A program made the translations under genes and the position numbers. The notes below the pieces were generated by a model. It did not search any database and was not told where the DNA came from. It saw only the letters and a program-made list of their open reading frames with translations. A stretch of 64,000 nucleotides of DNA from Alphaproteobacteria bacterium (GTDB lineage Bacteria; Myxococcota_A; UBA796; GCA-2862545), in assembly GCA_020632955.1 (NCBI GenBank), contig JACKEO010000001.1, positions 186,001 through 250,000 on the forward strand, given 5' to 3'. How positions within the stretch are numbered: position 1 is the stretch's first letter; each line of letters begins with the position of its first letter. This document shows, in pieces, positions 28,951 through 38,895 of this stretch.

Positions 28951-31835
28951 TCACCCGCCATGGGGACCCACCAGCACGTCGCGCGGCCGTGCCCCGTCGG
29001 CCGGCCCCACCACGCCCGCGGCCTCCATCGCGTCGATGAGGGCGCGCCGCGCGGTTGTAGCCGATCTTCAGGTGCCGCTGGACCATCGAGGTGGACGCCT
29101 TGCCCTTCTCCACCACCACGCGCACCGCGTCGTCGTAGAGGTCGTCGTCGACCTCGGCGTCACCAAACTCGTCGCTGCCGCCCTCCCCTGCGTCGGTGAC
29201 GCCCTCGACGTAAGTCGGGCTCGCGCTGCTCGCGCAGGAAGTCGATGACGCGCACCACCTCCTCGTCCGACACGAAGGCGCCGTGCATGCGCTTGACCTC
29301 GCCCGCACCCGGCAGGTGCAGCAGGTCGCCGCGGCCGAGCAGCTTCTCGGCGCCGCCCTGGTCGAGGATGGTGCGGCTGTCGACCACGGAACGCAGCTTG
29401 AAGCTGATGCGCGTGGGCATGTTGGTCTTGATGAGGCCGGTGACCACGTCGACCGAGGGACGCTGGGTGGCCACGATGAGGTGCATGCCACACGCGCGCG
29501 CCATCTGGGCGAGGCGCACGATGCTGTCCTGCGTCGTCCTTCTTCGCCACCATCATCAGGTCGGCGAGCTCGTCGATGACGATGACGATGTAGGGCAGCG
29601 GCTCGGGGGCAGGCGGCGGCAGCGGGCTGTCCCAGTCCTTGGGCGCGTAGCGCCAGGCCCTTGTCGGGCCCCCAGCTGCGCACCTCCTTCTCGACCTTCT
29701 TGTTGAAGCTGTCGATGGAGCGCGTCTTCCAGTCCGACAGGAGCTGGTAGCGTCGGTCCATCTCGCGGCAGGCCCAGGCCAGCGCGGCCGCGGCACCCGC
29801 AGGCTCGGTGACCACCGGGTGCAGCAGGTGGGGCACACACCGCCGTAGGCCTCGAACTCGAGCTTCTTCGGGTCGATGAGGAGCAGGCGCAGCTCCTCGG
29901 GGGTGCGGGTGTAGAGCAGCGAGAGCAGCATGCCGTTCACGCCGACGGACTTGCCCGACCCCGTGGTGCCACCCACGAGCACGTGCGGCATCTTCGCGAG
30001 GTCCTCCACCACCGGACGTCCCTCCACGTCCTTGCCGAGCACCACCGGCAGCGCGGCGTCGGTCTTGCGGAACTCGTCGGCGCCCAGGAGCTCCCTGCAG
30101 GAAGATGGTCATGCGGTGGCGGCTCGGGATCCGATGCCGACCACGCCCTTGCCCCGGATGGGCGCCACGACGCGCACCGACTTGGCGCGCAGGGCCATCG
30201 CCAGGTCGTCGGCGAGGTTCGCGATGCGACGCACCTTGATGCCCGGGTCGGGCAGGAACTCGAAGATGGTGACCACCGGCCCACGCGCACGTTCTGCACG
30301 CTGCCGGTGACGTTGAAGTGGGCGAGGCTCTGCTCCACCGTGGCAGCCAGGGCCTCCAGCTCCGCCGTGTCGATCTGGGCGCGCTGCTCGGGCACGGGAT
30401 CGAGCAGCGAGAGCGCCGGCAACGCGAAGTAGAGCGAGCTGTGGTCGGAGACCGAGCGCCCGTCGTCGGCGACGCGGGACTCCAGGCCGGCGGCGGCCTC
30501 CACGTGCAACGGACGGCGGGGCCCCGTGGGCGCGGCGGCAGGGTGTGGCCCCATCGTGCGGACGTCGTCCTCGTCCTCGTCGACGTCGTCGTCGGGCCCG
30601 TAGGCCGTGGACAGGTCGTCCTCGTCGGGGGCTCGACGAAGGCCGGCGGCGGGGTGTCGAGCACGGCCACCGCGGCGGCCGCCGGCGCAGGCGCAGGCGC
30701 GGCACGTGCACGACCGGGGACCGCTTCACCTGGGGCGGCGCCGGCGGTGCAGCCGTCTTCGCGCGCGACGGCCGCGCCGCGGGCGCGGGCTCGTCGACCT
30801 CGCGGGGCGCGAGCTGGGGAACATGCCGAGGAGCGACGCGGGATCGCCGGCCTGGGTGGGATCCCACTGGACCTCGGCGGCGGGCGTGGTGGCGTCGCCC
30901 ACGGCGGTGACGTCGGCCACGTGGCTGAGCGGGCCGGTGGCGCCTCCGAGGAAGGCGGACGGGTGAGCCCGGTGAGCTGGCGCCAGGAAGCCTCGTCGAG
31001 CTCCTCCACCTCGGTGCGGTGCAGGGCGACCTGCCCACGGCGCACCGCCTCCCCAGGAGGAGCGCGCCACCACGCCCAGCCCGCGCCACGCGGCCCGCAC
31101 GGTGCCCACGAGCGCCGCGATGGCCGCGCTCCCGATCGCCTGCGCGAGGCTGCGGGCCGTGGCGCTGGCCAGGGCACGGAGCCCCGCCGTGGTCCAGGCC
31201 CCCACGCGACCGCCCGCGGCGGCCGCCTGCTCCTTGACCACCGGACGCGCGGCGTCGATGCCGTCGACCGCGCGGCGCGCCACCGCGCTCCACGACACGC
31301 CCGCGAGCAGGCTGGCGGCGCTGGCCACCGTGGCCACGCGCGCGAGCCACGCGCCTGCCGTGCCGATGACGCCCACGAGCGCATCGCCGAGGGCAGCGCC
31401 CACGACCCCGCCCGGAGGGAAGGCCTCTCCCGCCGGCAGGGGCCAGGTGCACGATGGCGAGCGACATCAGCACGAGCCAGCCGGCCACCAGCCACTGCAC
31501 CGGAGAGAAGAAGCGCCGACCGGCCAGCGCGTACAGGGCGCCACCCAGCCGGGAACCACGACCATCCAGGCGCCGTGGCCCACGGCCTGGAAGAGCAGCT
31601 CGGCGAGGTTCGCGCCGAGCCACCCGGCGCGGGTTGGCGAAGCCCGACGTGCCGTCGAGACGCGGCCGCAGCCAGGTCTCGTCCGCCATGTCGAAGCCGG
31701 CCAGCGCCACGAGGGCGAAGGCCGTCACCGCGACCACGAGCACCGCGAGGATCTCCCCCGTCGCTCTCCGAGCACCGATGCGACCGTCCTGGTCGAACCG
31801 GAGGGGGCCGTCACCGCCGTCTTGCTGCGTCCCAT
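28951..31835 (-). CDS. ftsK: DNA translocase FtsK, frames broken many times
   Basis: Septal DNA pump of about 960 residues. From ATG 31835 (GGGAG upstream) the N-terminus has several membrane helices (VVAVTAFALVALAGF, PVQWLVAGWLVLMSLAI, ALGDALVGVIGTAGAWLA). A Pro/Ala linker follows, then the motor: LVGGTTGSGKSVGVN (Walker A), LRLLLIDPKKLEFEAY, IVIVIDELADLMMVAKKD (Walker B). The C-terminal winged helix (DDAVRVVVEKGKASTSMVQR, then IGYN) ends with TGA 28951-53. At least ten one-base frame changes lie between 29045 and 31765. Each frame holds conserved FtsK sequence in the right order, so the gene is complete. Confidence 0.88.
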
Positions 31836-31951
31836 CGAGCTCCCACGCCCGCGCAGCATAGCACCTCTTGACGCGTCATGGGACCGGGTGAGGCATCGTC
31901 GAGGGCGCCACGCGCGCGTCCTGGAGCCCAAAGGCACGCCGACGGCGCAGC

Positions 31952-32732
31952 CTAGAAGATGCCGCGCGGGATGATGATGTGGTCGTCGGGCTGGAGCACG
32001 ATGTCCTCCTCGACGCCGCGATGCACCCGCAGGACGTTCACCCGAAGCCGGGACCCGTCGGCTCGACGGACGAGCACGCGCTTGAGGTTGGCGTAGAGGT
32101 CGGGCCCTCCGGCGCTCGCGAGCACCTGGGTGACCGTCATGGCCTCGTGCAGGGTGACCGTGCCCGCCCGCTTGATCTGGCCCTCGATGTACACGACCTC
32201 GCCCGGGCGCAGCACGATGCGGTCGCCGGCCTGCGCCAGCACCCCGCTCCGGCGAGGACATGAGCTTCTTGAGGTCGTAGGCCTCCTTCGTGCCATCGCG
32301 GCGGATGACGCGTCGACGGAGACCACGTTGTCGGCCGACGGCCCCCCGGCTATGCTGATCACCTCGACCACCGAGGTGTCGCCCTCGAGGAAGAGCGGCC
32401 CCCGCTTGCCCACGGCCCCGAGCACGTCGACGCGCTGGCTGCGGTGGCGCGTGACGAAGACGCTCACCGACGGCTGCACCAGGTAGCCGTCGGCGTACGC
32501 CGACGTGATGGCCGTGGCGAGCTCGGGTGGCGGTGAGCCCGCAGGTGGGGACCTCGCCGACGAGCGGCAGGGACACCGTGCAGCCCTCGCTCACGTCGAC
32601 CTCGCCCGACAGCTCGCCCTCGTCGTACACGTCGACGCGCAGCCCGTCACCCGGGCCGATGCGGTACTCCGCGGGACCCGCGGCGACCGCGCCCAGCACG
32701 AGCAGCATCGATGCGCGCCTGCGTCCTGCCAT
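31952..32732 (-). CDS. Polysaccharide export (OPX/Wza-like) protein with SLBB domain, frames broken
   Basis: About 258 residues. From ATG 32732 (GGGAGGTG upstream) a signal-like segment precedes EYRIGPGDGLRVDVYDEGEL, the polysaccharide-export domain, then VQPSVSVFV. The second part has VDVLGAVGKRGPLFLEGDTS and, in another frame, GEVVYIEGQIKRAGTVTLHE, two SLBB-type beta-grasp units, ending DDHIIIPRGIF. Frame changes are near 32525, 32315 and 32265. There is no C-terminal amphipathic helix like that of Wza, so it probably needs a separate outer-membrane partner; the barrel gene just upstream is a candidate. Confidence 0.8.
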
Positions 32733-32848
32733 CGTCACCTCCCGCGCCACCTATCCCAGCGGGACGGAACACGCGCCACGGCGCCCCGCGTCCGTGAGCC
32801 ACGTCGCATCCCGGACCGGGCGGTGACACGCCCGCGGGGATCGAGGGC

Positions 32849-34133
32849 TCAGTAGACGAAGGAGATGTGGAAGCGCCTGACGAAGTTCAGGTACTCCACC
32901 GTGGGGTCGTCGAAGGACACGCGCTGCATGTACTCGACCGCCGGACGGAGCGTGAGGTAGCGCGTGGGCCGGATGGGCAGCGCCAGCGAGACATCGGGGA
33001 AGATGTCGTTGCGCTCGACCGCACCGTGGTAGCCCTCGAACCGCACGGACCCGGCCAGCTGCACGCCGAAGAAGCGGCCGAGGTTGCTGTCCCAGCCCAG
33101 CCCGACCTGATGGTAGGCCAGGTAGTTCGTGAAGAAGGAGTCGTTGTAGTCCTTGCGGTAGGACACGTGGACCCGCTGCCCGAAGCTCTCGCCGTCGGTG
33201 TACCCGAAGTCGAGCTCCGGCCGGACGTACACGATGAGGGAGTCGAGCAGGCTGGCGTTGTTCCGGTTGCTCAGGCTGAAGTCGCCGCCCAGGGCGTCCT
33301 GGTACATCGCGAAGCCGTAGCCCACGAGCGCCTGGAGCAGGAAGTGGCGCGTGAAGCGACCACGGATGCCCGTGACGGCGCGCAGGTACTGGCTGTCGGG
33401 CAGCGGGCGCTGCAGACCGGCCTCGTACTGCCGCCAGAGGTTCATCTCGTACGACGCCTCGAACACGAAGGCCGTGTTCGGGAAGAACAGCCAGGTGAAG
33501 TTCAGGTGCGGCGCGATGGTGTTGCGGTCACCGTAGCCGCGGCTCCCCACGGCGCCCGGGATGCGGAAGGTGTGGAAGGACCAGCTGGCCCCCGGCTCGA
33601 TGGTGAACTCGGGCCCGGGCCGGATGGGCAGGCCCACGGCCAGCGTGTTGCGGATCTGCGTGACCAGCGCGTTGCCCTTGAAGGGCTCGTCGTTGCTGTT
33701 CGCCGAGAAGCGCGCCCGATCGCTGAGCTTGAACCCGACGATGCCCGACGGCGCCACGCTGAGGGCGGCGCCCGCCGCGAAGTTGCCGAGCTGGTTCAGG
33801 TTCTGGCTGGCCGGCGTGAGGAAGATGCGCGGCTCCCACTTGCCGTCGAAGTCGAACCACACCTTCGGAGCACGGAGCTGCACGCCCAGCCCGACGCGGC
33901 CGACGAAGTTGTAGCCGGGCAGCGTGCGCGCAGGCGCCTCGGAGCGGTAGGCGTTGCTCTGGATCTCGACGCCCGCCATCACCTCGGGGTGATGACCGCA
34001 TGGCCCGCGACGACGTGATCTCCGGGGCAGCCCACGCCACGCCGCCACTGCACAGGAGCCCCGCGGCCCATCGGCCGAGGCTCCGCAGCGCGCGCGCGGT
34101 CCACGCAGGACTCCTCCCTCCCCGCTCATGCAT
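32849..34133 (-). CDS. Outer-membrane beta-barrel protein, one or two frame breaks
   Basis: About 427 residues. The N-terminus MHERGGRSPAWTARALRSLG has GGAGAGG before it and leads into a signal peptide ending AWAAPEI. The frame changes near 34000 and the rest continues from EVMAGVEIQSNAYRS to FVRRFHISFVY, whose C-terminal Tyr is typical of barrels. Strands are rich in alternating aromatic residues (APHLNFTWLFFPNTAFVFEA, FLLQALVGYGFAMYQD). I estimate 16 to 18 strands by eye. It stands directly before the OPX gene, so it may be the polysaccharide porin. No family is assigned with certainty. Confidence 0.65.
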
Positions 34134-34181
34134 CCTCTCCGGTGAACGTCGCGATGAACGTCGTGTTGGGTCCGCGATCCG

Positions 34182-34739
34182 TCAGAACGGGGACGTGTTG
34201 CCGGATCGGACCCGAAGTTCAGCAGCTCGACGACGATCTCGCGGACATCGCGCGAGGCATCGGCGAACACGTCGGTGACCTCGACGAGCGTGTCGCCCGT
34301 GAGCTCACCTCCGTCGCCCGAGCACTCGTGGGCCTCGGCGTACAGCTTCGACGCACCGTTTGCAGCGATGATCAACGTCTGCAGGAGCAGGTCTGCACGG
34401 ACCGCGTTGCCCGCGGCTCGCCCTTGTCGTACTCGCCCTTGGCGTTCTTCGAGAGCGACGCCAGCGAGGCCAGCAGGCCGCCCTTGTCCTTCACGCAGCT
34501 CTGGGCGGCCTCGTTCTTCGCCTTGGCCTTGCCCTTGCCCAGCCGCTCGCGCAGCGACGTGACCCGGCCCTGGGCCTCCTCGATGGCCGCCATGGCGGCC
34601 GTAGCCGTCTCGGCCTTCTCGGCGTCGGACTTCTCCATCTCGGTGGCCACGCTGAAGGTGGGCAGCGGCTGCTCGGCTGCCCCGCGACGAGCGGGAGACC
34701 GGAGAGGACCACGATGGCGACGAGCTTGACGATGCTCAT
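34182..34739 (-). CDS. Secreted coiled-coil protein of unknown function, frames broken
   Basis: About 180 residues. From ATG 34739 a signal peptide (MSIVKLVAIVVLSGLPLVAG) is followed by a helical, charged segment (ATEMEKSDAEKAETATAAMA, EEAQGRVTSLRERLGKGKAK) with coiled-coil character. A C-terminal part then has two Cys (AAQSCVKDKGG, AEAHECSGDGGEL) that may pair. Frame changes lie near 34665, 34385 and 34205. The likely stop is TGA at 34182-34184. It lies between the GltG-like gene and the barrel gene and probably belongs to the envelope locus. Confidence 0.5.
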
Positions 34740-34853
34740 GACGAGCTCCTCCCCCCGGGCCTCGTACGCCGCCCCGCGCATGCCGTCAACCACGTGTGAA
34801 GCGGCTGGCGGCAGCCCCGAGGACGTCGTCGTCAGCGAAACCGCCCGACAACG

Positions 34854-36232
34854 TCACTCCTGGGGAGCGAAGATGAACGGTGACTTCGCCTCGCCGTCCT
34901 CGACGTCCTTGAAGTCCCACCGCGCCACCTTGCTCTTGATGCAGGAGGCGAGCTCGTCGTCACCCGTGGTGTTGTCGGCGATGTACACGTCGGAGGCGGC
35001 GCCATCCTCGACGTACCACCCGACCACGACACACGACCGGCGAGCTTCGGGTTGGACTTGAGGGACTTCTCGTAGCAGTACTTCAGCTGGCCCTGGTACT
35101 TGCGGACGACCGCAGACACACCGGCCACGCTGGCTCCGTCGACCTCGAGCGCACCTGCAGAGACCGTGCCCTTGGGCGTCTTGAGCGCGGGGCCCGGACC
35201 GACCGCCACACCGCCGCCGCCCTCACCGGCCTCGACGCCGCCGATGTCGCGGGTGCCCGTGCCGCCGGCCACGCCGTCGGCTCCGCGGAGCCGGCTGCCG
35301 TCGCCGATGGGTCCACCGGCCGCCTCGGCCGCCGCCAGGCGCTCGGCGATGTCGGAGTAGTCGCCGTCGGTGTTGGAGATGAGCACGCTGCCCTTGGCGT
35401 TCTCGCCCGTGGTGCCGATCATCTTGGCCTGCATGGCCTGGAAGAGGGCGGACTCGCCGGCGAGCTTGTCCTTGCGGGCCTCGTTGGCCTTCGCATCCGC
35501 GACCTGCTCGGCCTTGGACTTCTGCTCGGCGGGCTTGTCGGAGGGCTTGGGCTTCGTGGCCGCGGCCGTGGTCTCGACCGCCATGGCGTCGTCGACCTCG
35601 GGCTCGGGCTCGGGCTCCTCGATCTCGGGCGGAGGGAGATCCAGCACGACCTTCGTGAAGCGGTCGGGGATCTCCTCGAGATCGTACTCCCGCGGCTCGA
35701 CGGAGTTCACGAGGATGGACAGGGCGATGCCCAGCGCGATCCAGATGGCGAGGAAGCCCAGGAAGATGGGATCCTCGTCGTCCTCGATGAGACGCGGCCG
35801 GAAGTCGAGCTTGAGGTCGACCGGAGGCGGCGCGGGCCCGACGGCCGCAGGCTCCACGAACTTGAAGAGGATCGTGACGCTGCCGAGCCGGACCTTGCCC
35901 TTGTCGGACTCGTCGAGCTTGACCGTGTAGACGCCGCCCTGCTGCGGGACCTTGCCTTCCTTCGCCGCCTTGTCGAGGGAGATGCGCTCGCCGCTGGCGG
36001 TGATCTTGCCCTTGACCGCTTCCGTGTACCGGAAGTGGTAGGCGCCGTCCTGCACCTGGAAGAGCGGGAAGGCGTCGTTGCCGAAGGGCGTGTCGGGGAA
36101 GGCGAAGGTGGCCTTGCTGGCGCCGCCGACGGTGACGGTCTCGCCGGCGGGCATCGCCCGCTCCTGCACGACCTTGCCGTCCTGGACGACGCCGATGAAC
36201 AGGACCCTGGAGGTGGACTTCTGTGCGCTCAT
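34854..36232 (-). CDS. GltG/PglI-like protein with AgmX/PglI C-terminal (TonB-like) domain, one frame break
   Basis: About 459 residues. The N-terminal 120 residues resemble the FHA-like domain of myxobacterial GltG/GltJ proteins (VTVGGASKATFAFPDTPFGN, VTILFKFV). One membrane helix follows (IFLGFLAIWIALGIALSILV), then a periplasmic region with a Pro-Glu stretch (LDLPPPEIEEPEPEPEVDD) and Gly-rich segments. The C-terminus carries the AgmX/PglI domain: VRKYQGQLKYCYEKSLKSNP and, after a lost G near 35035, VVVGWYVEDGAASDVYIADN, then SCIKSKVARWDFK. This architecture couples an inner-membrane motor to envelope partners. It follows the ExbB-ExbD-ExbD genes, which fits the Agl motor context. Confidence 0.8.
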
Positions 36233-36406
36233 CCGGTCAGCACTCCACCGCGCCCGAACGCGCGCGCGGCCCGCGACGTCGCGCGCGACATCGGGAGTCT
36301 GGGAGTGGAGCCTGCGGAGAGACATCATGGTCGCCCTGCCCGTGACGGGGTGCGGACCACTTCGGACAACCCGCAACGCGAGGTGGTTCCACCCGTGGCC
36401 TCGCCT

Positions 36407-36435
36407 ACGATAGTCCACCGCACCACCCCTGACAA
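36407..36435 (-). promoter_or_regulatory. Putative promoter for the GltG-like gene
   Basis: On the minus strand TTGTCA (36435-36430) and TATCGT (36412-36407) are separated by exactly 17 bases, 174 bases before the ATG at 36232. The 356-base stretch 36233-36588 holds no gene that I can support. Besides this promoter it contains one hairpin at 36517. Confidence 0.5.
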
Positions 36436-36516
36436 GGCCACCGACGTCGTGTTCTCCTGCGGATCCTCGACCTGCGGCCCGACCGCTGGCCACCCCAGGG
36501 CCCGACCTGCGGAGAT

Positions 36517-36535
36517 GCCCCCCGGGAAGGGGGGC
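36517..36535 (-). terminator. Strong hairpin after exbD
   Basis: GCCCCCC-GGGAA-GGGGGGC forms a perfect seven-base G:C stem 54 bases beyond the exbD stop on the minus strand. No T-run follows. It may end or attenuate the exbB-exbD transcript before the separate promoter of the GltG-like gene. Confidence 0.45.
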
Positions 36536-36588
36536 CGCGGCATGGTGCGTGGGAGGCGTCATGATGCAGGACCCTCGCGACCGGCGAA

Positions 36589-37122
36589 TCAGCCGGAGCC
36601 CTTGATCACGACGAACCGGAACTCACCGAACTGCGCCTGGCCCGCGGTGTACATGACCTCGCGGATGACGGCGAAGGGGAGCCGCTTGTCGCACTGCAGC
36701 AGCACCTGGCCCTTGAAGTCGAACTGATCGTTGCCAGCGCGCTCACCGAGGCGCTTGGCCTGCTCGGCCTTCGCCACCAGCTTGTCGTAGAGCTCGATGA
36801 TCTTCGCGCCGCGCTTCGCAGCCTCGGGCACCTTGATCACGGGCTGGCCCGTGGTGGGGTCGGCCTCCTCCACGAGGGAGAGCACCGGCTCGCCATCGAC
36901 GAGCACCTGGGCACGCGACACGATCACGTTCACGGCCAGCTTCGGCGGCTTCAGCGAGGTGGACACGGGCAGGACGAGGTCGTCGTTGCCCTGCACGCTG
37001 ATGTCCTCGGCGGAGTAGGACTTGAGGAGGAACACGAGGATGATGGTCATCATGTCCATCATCGAGGTGATGTTCAGCTCCTCGTTGCCACCACCGCGGC
37101 GAACGGTCTTCTTCTTGGCCAT
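36589..37122 (-). CDS. ExbD/TolR-type proton-channel subunit with the conserved membrane Asp
   Basis: 177 residues. A short basic N-terminus precedes one membrane helix, LNITSMMDMMTIILVFLL, carrying the protonatable Asp23 that TolR, ExbD and AglQ/AglS use for ion flow. The periplasmic part (VSTSLKPPKLAVNVIVSRAQ, LPFAVIREVMYTAGQAQFGE) has the ExbD fold. AGGAA lies upstream of the ATG. It is intact although it sits in the region with many frame breaks. It follows a second ExbD gene by 18 bases. Confidence 0.93.
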   Translation of the reverse strand: MAKKKTVRRGGGNEELNITSMMDMMTIILVFLLKSYSAEDISVQGNDDLVLPVSTSLKPPKLAVNVIVSRAQVLVDGEPVLSLVEEADPTTGQPVIKVPEAAKRGAKIIELYDKLVAKAEQAKRLGERAGNDQFDFKGQVLLQCDKRLPFAVIREVMYTAGQAQFGEFRFVVIKGSG

Positions 37123-37140
37123 CGGTGCGTTCCTCGTGGA

Positions 37141-37669
37141 CTACTGCACGCCGGCAGCGATGACGACGTAGGGGAAGAGGGTGCGTGCCTTGCCCTGATC
37201 GTCCTTGTCCTCCTGGTCGTCGCGAGCGGCGTCCATGGTGAGCACGAGGACCTCGTAGGGCACGCCACCGTCGGGCACGAAGATCACGTTCTCCTCGCTC
37301 TCGTACCGGTCCTTCACCTTCTTCAGGCGCTCGGTGAGGGCGTGGTAGTCGTAGCTCTCGGGCGAACGGCAGCCGGCGTCGAGGCACGGGATGCGCGGGC
37401 CGTCGGTCTCGCTGTCGGGCGGGAGGACCTTGTCGGCGCCGGTGAGCGTGAAGCCGTTCGGCGTGATCAGGATCGAGAGGTTGAGCTTCTCCTCGGGATC
37501 CTCCTTCTCCTGCGTCACTTCGACCGTGATGGCCGGGGAGCGTGGAGTCGATGACCGCGAGGCTCACGAACTGCGCGGACATGAGCAGGAAGGGGATCAG
37601 GATCGTCACCAGGTTCATGATGGGAACCAGGTTCAGGCCCTCTTCTTCGACGGTGCGATGCTTGCGCAT
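37141..37669 (-). CDS. Second ExbD/TolR-type protein, membrane Asp replaced by Asn, one frame break
   Basis: About 175 residues. Its membrane helix reads LNLVPIMNLVTILIPFLLMS, so the position of the ion-carrying Asp in the neighbour is Asn19 here. The rest continues in another frame after an extra C in a CCCC run near 37540: EKLNLSILITPNGFTLTGAD, then a Cys pair region (IPCLDAGCRSPE) and a conserved end (DGGVPYEVLVLTMDAAR, FPYVVIAAGVQ). The frame break is downstream of the helix, so the Asn reading is not affected by it. It may serve as a structural partner of the Asp-bearing ExbD; that is inference. Confidence 0.85.
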
Positions 37670-37797
37670 GCGCTCTGCTCCGGCTTGTCGGGAGGTGGGG
37701 TCCCTGGGGACCGACCACGGACGCTCGAGGATGGTTCCCAGGCGCGCCTCGGCGGCGCGCGCCCCCCCGGTTCAGGGGAGAGCGGCGCCGCCGGGGA

Positions 37798-38462
37798 TCA
37801 CGCCTGCTGGGCCGCTTGCTCTGGTCGAGCGTGCCGCGGCGACGGGCCGTGAGCAGGTTGACCGTCTTCAGGCCGTACTGATCGACGTCGTCGAGGATGC
37901 GGTTGGACTGGTTCTGCACGATGGAGTGCAGGACCATGGTGGGGATGGCGGCCATCAGACCACCGGCGGTGGTGTACATGGCGACCGAGATGCCCTGGGC
38001 CAGCAGGGTCTGCTTCATCTCGGCGGACGCCTTGGCGACGGCCTCGAAGGCCATGACCAGACCCCAGATGGTGCCGAGCAGGCCGATCAGGGTGGCGACG
38101 TTCGCCAGCATGCCCAGGTAGCCCGTGCGCTTGCTGATCATCGGGCCGACCTCGAGCGTGGCCTCGTCGACCGCGTTCTCGATGTCCTTCTCGGCGAGGT
38201 TGGCGCGGGTGAGCCCGGCCTTGACCACGCGGGGGAGGGCCGCGTGGGGCTCCGCGTTGCAGAGCTTGATCGCGCGGTCGATGTTGTTGGCCATGATCAG
38301 CTTCTGGATCTGGGCCATGAACGCGGTCGCGTTCAGGTTCGCGCGGAAGGTGACGTAGAACAGGCGCTCGAACGCGATGGCCATCGCGAACACGAACACC
38401 AGGAGGATGGGGTACATGAAAGTCCCGCCATCCTGAAACATCTCGATCATCCGGTCGAACAT
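37798..38462 (-). CDS. MotA/TolQ/ExbB-type proton channel protein, frame break at the end
   Basis: About 222 residues. MFDRMIEMFQDGGTFMYPIL begins the first of three membrane helices. The conserved TolQ/ExbB core follows (YLGMLANVATLIGLLGTIWG, MAFEAVAKASAEMKQ, LLAQGISVAMYTTAGGLMAA), including the Thr and Gly positions of the channel. One base is missing after LLTARRRGTLDQSK near 37820; restoring a G gives KAAQQA and TGA at 37798. It would form the motor together with the two ExbD proteins downstream. GGAGG is 13 bases upstream. Confidence 0.9.
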
Positions 38463-38536
38463 CGGGCGTTCCTCCGCAAGCGACTTCTGTGACTGCGGGG
38501 AGAACTGCCCCCCCAAGCCCAGGTGTGCCGCCGCCG

Positions 38537-38566
38537 AATCTAGTCCGTGCGGCGAGTTGACGTCAT
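38537..38566 (-). promoter_or_regulatory. Possible promoter for the exbB-exbD-exbD genes
   Basis: On the minus strand ATGACG (38566-38561) and TAGATT (38542-38537) are 18 bases apart and lie 75 bases before the exbB ATG. The gap 38463-38654 separates exbB from the TPR part of the locus, so a second transcription start here is plausible. Match is moderate. Confidence 0.35.
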
Positions 38567-38654
38567 TGGGACTGTGTGAGGAGGTTGTGAGCAGGGCCGA
38601 CATCCAGCTGCCACGAAGGCGCCGTGATCGCCGTGCTCCTCGGGGTGTCGAGCA

Positions 38655-38895
38655 CTAGAACGGGGGCTCCGCCGCCGCCTGGACGATGCGGTCGAGGAAG
38701 TCCTCGTCGAGGCCGAGGTCGAAGCCCTGGTCGAGCTTCTTGCGGTCGACGACCACGACGACCTCGGGCTTCTGGACCTTGCCCTCGATGACGAAGGCGC
38801 CGTCCTGCATGACGAGCTCCTCCTGGGGGGAGCGCATCCTGCGCGAAGGCTGTGCTGCCGACCAGGAGGCTGGCGGTCAGGGCGATCCTCGTCAC
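38655..38895 (-). CDS. Small secreted protein, CglF-like, one frame break
   Basis: About 79 residues. GTG 38895 (GGGGAGGG upstream) begins VTRIALTASLLVGSTAFAQD, a clear signal peptide. After a one-base change in the C-run near 38830 the mature part reads ELVMQDGAFVIEGKVQKPEV, then DRKKLDQGFDLGLDEDFLDR, ending PPF with TAG. The pattern, a conserved x-IEG-x-V-x-KPE segment and a short basic region, reminds me of CglF-type gliding proteins of myxobacteria, but the resemblance is from memory and weak. The start overlaps the likely stop of the TPR lipoprotein gene (GTGA). Confidence 0.5.

Noticed and set aside
28838..31495. A single long minus-strand frame of 885 codons across ftsK
   Set aside because: It joins pieces of different true frames. 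Real FtsK motifs appear in three frames in the right order, so the span was annotated as one frameshifted ftsK.
36233..36588. A small gene in the gap between exbD and the GltG-like gene
   Set aside because: Short frames exist on both strands but none has a start with a ribosome-binding site and a recognisable product.
25533..38895. True pseudogenes in the broken-frame block
   Set aside because: The damage is spread evenly over essential and non-essential genes as single-base changes beside homopolymers, with conserved residues intact, which fits sequence error better than decay.
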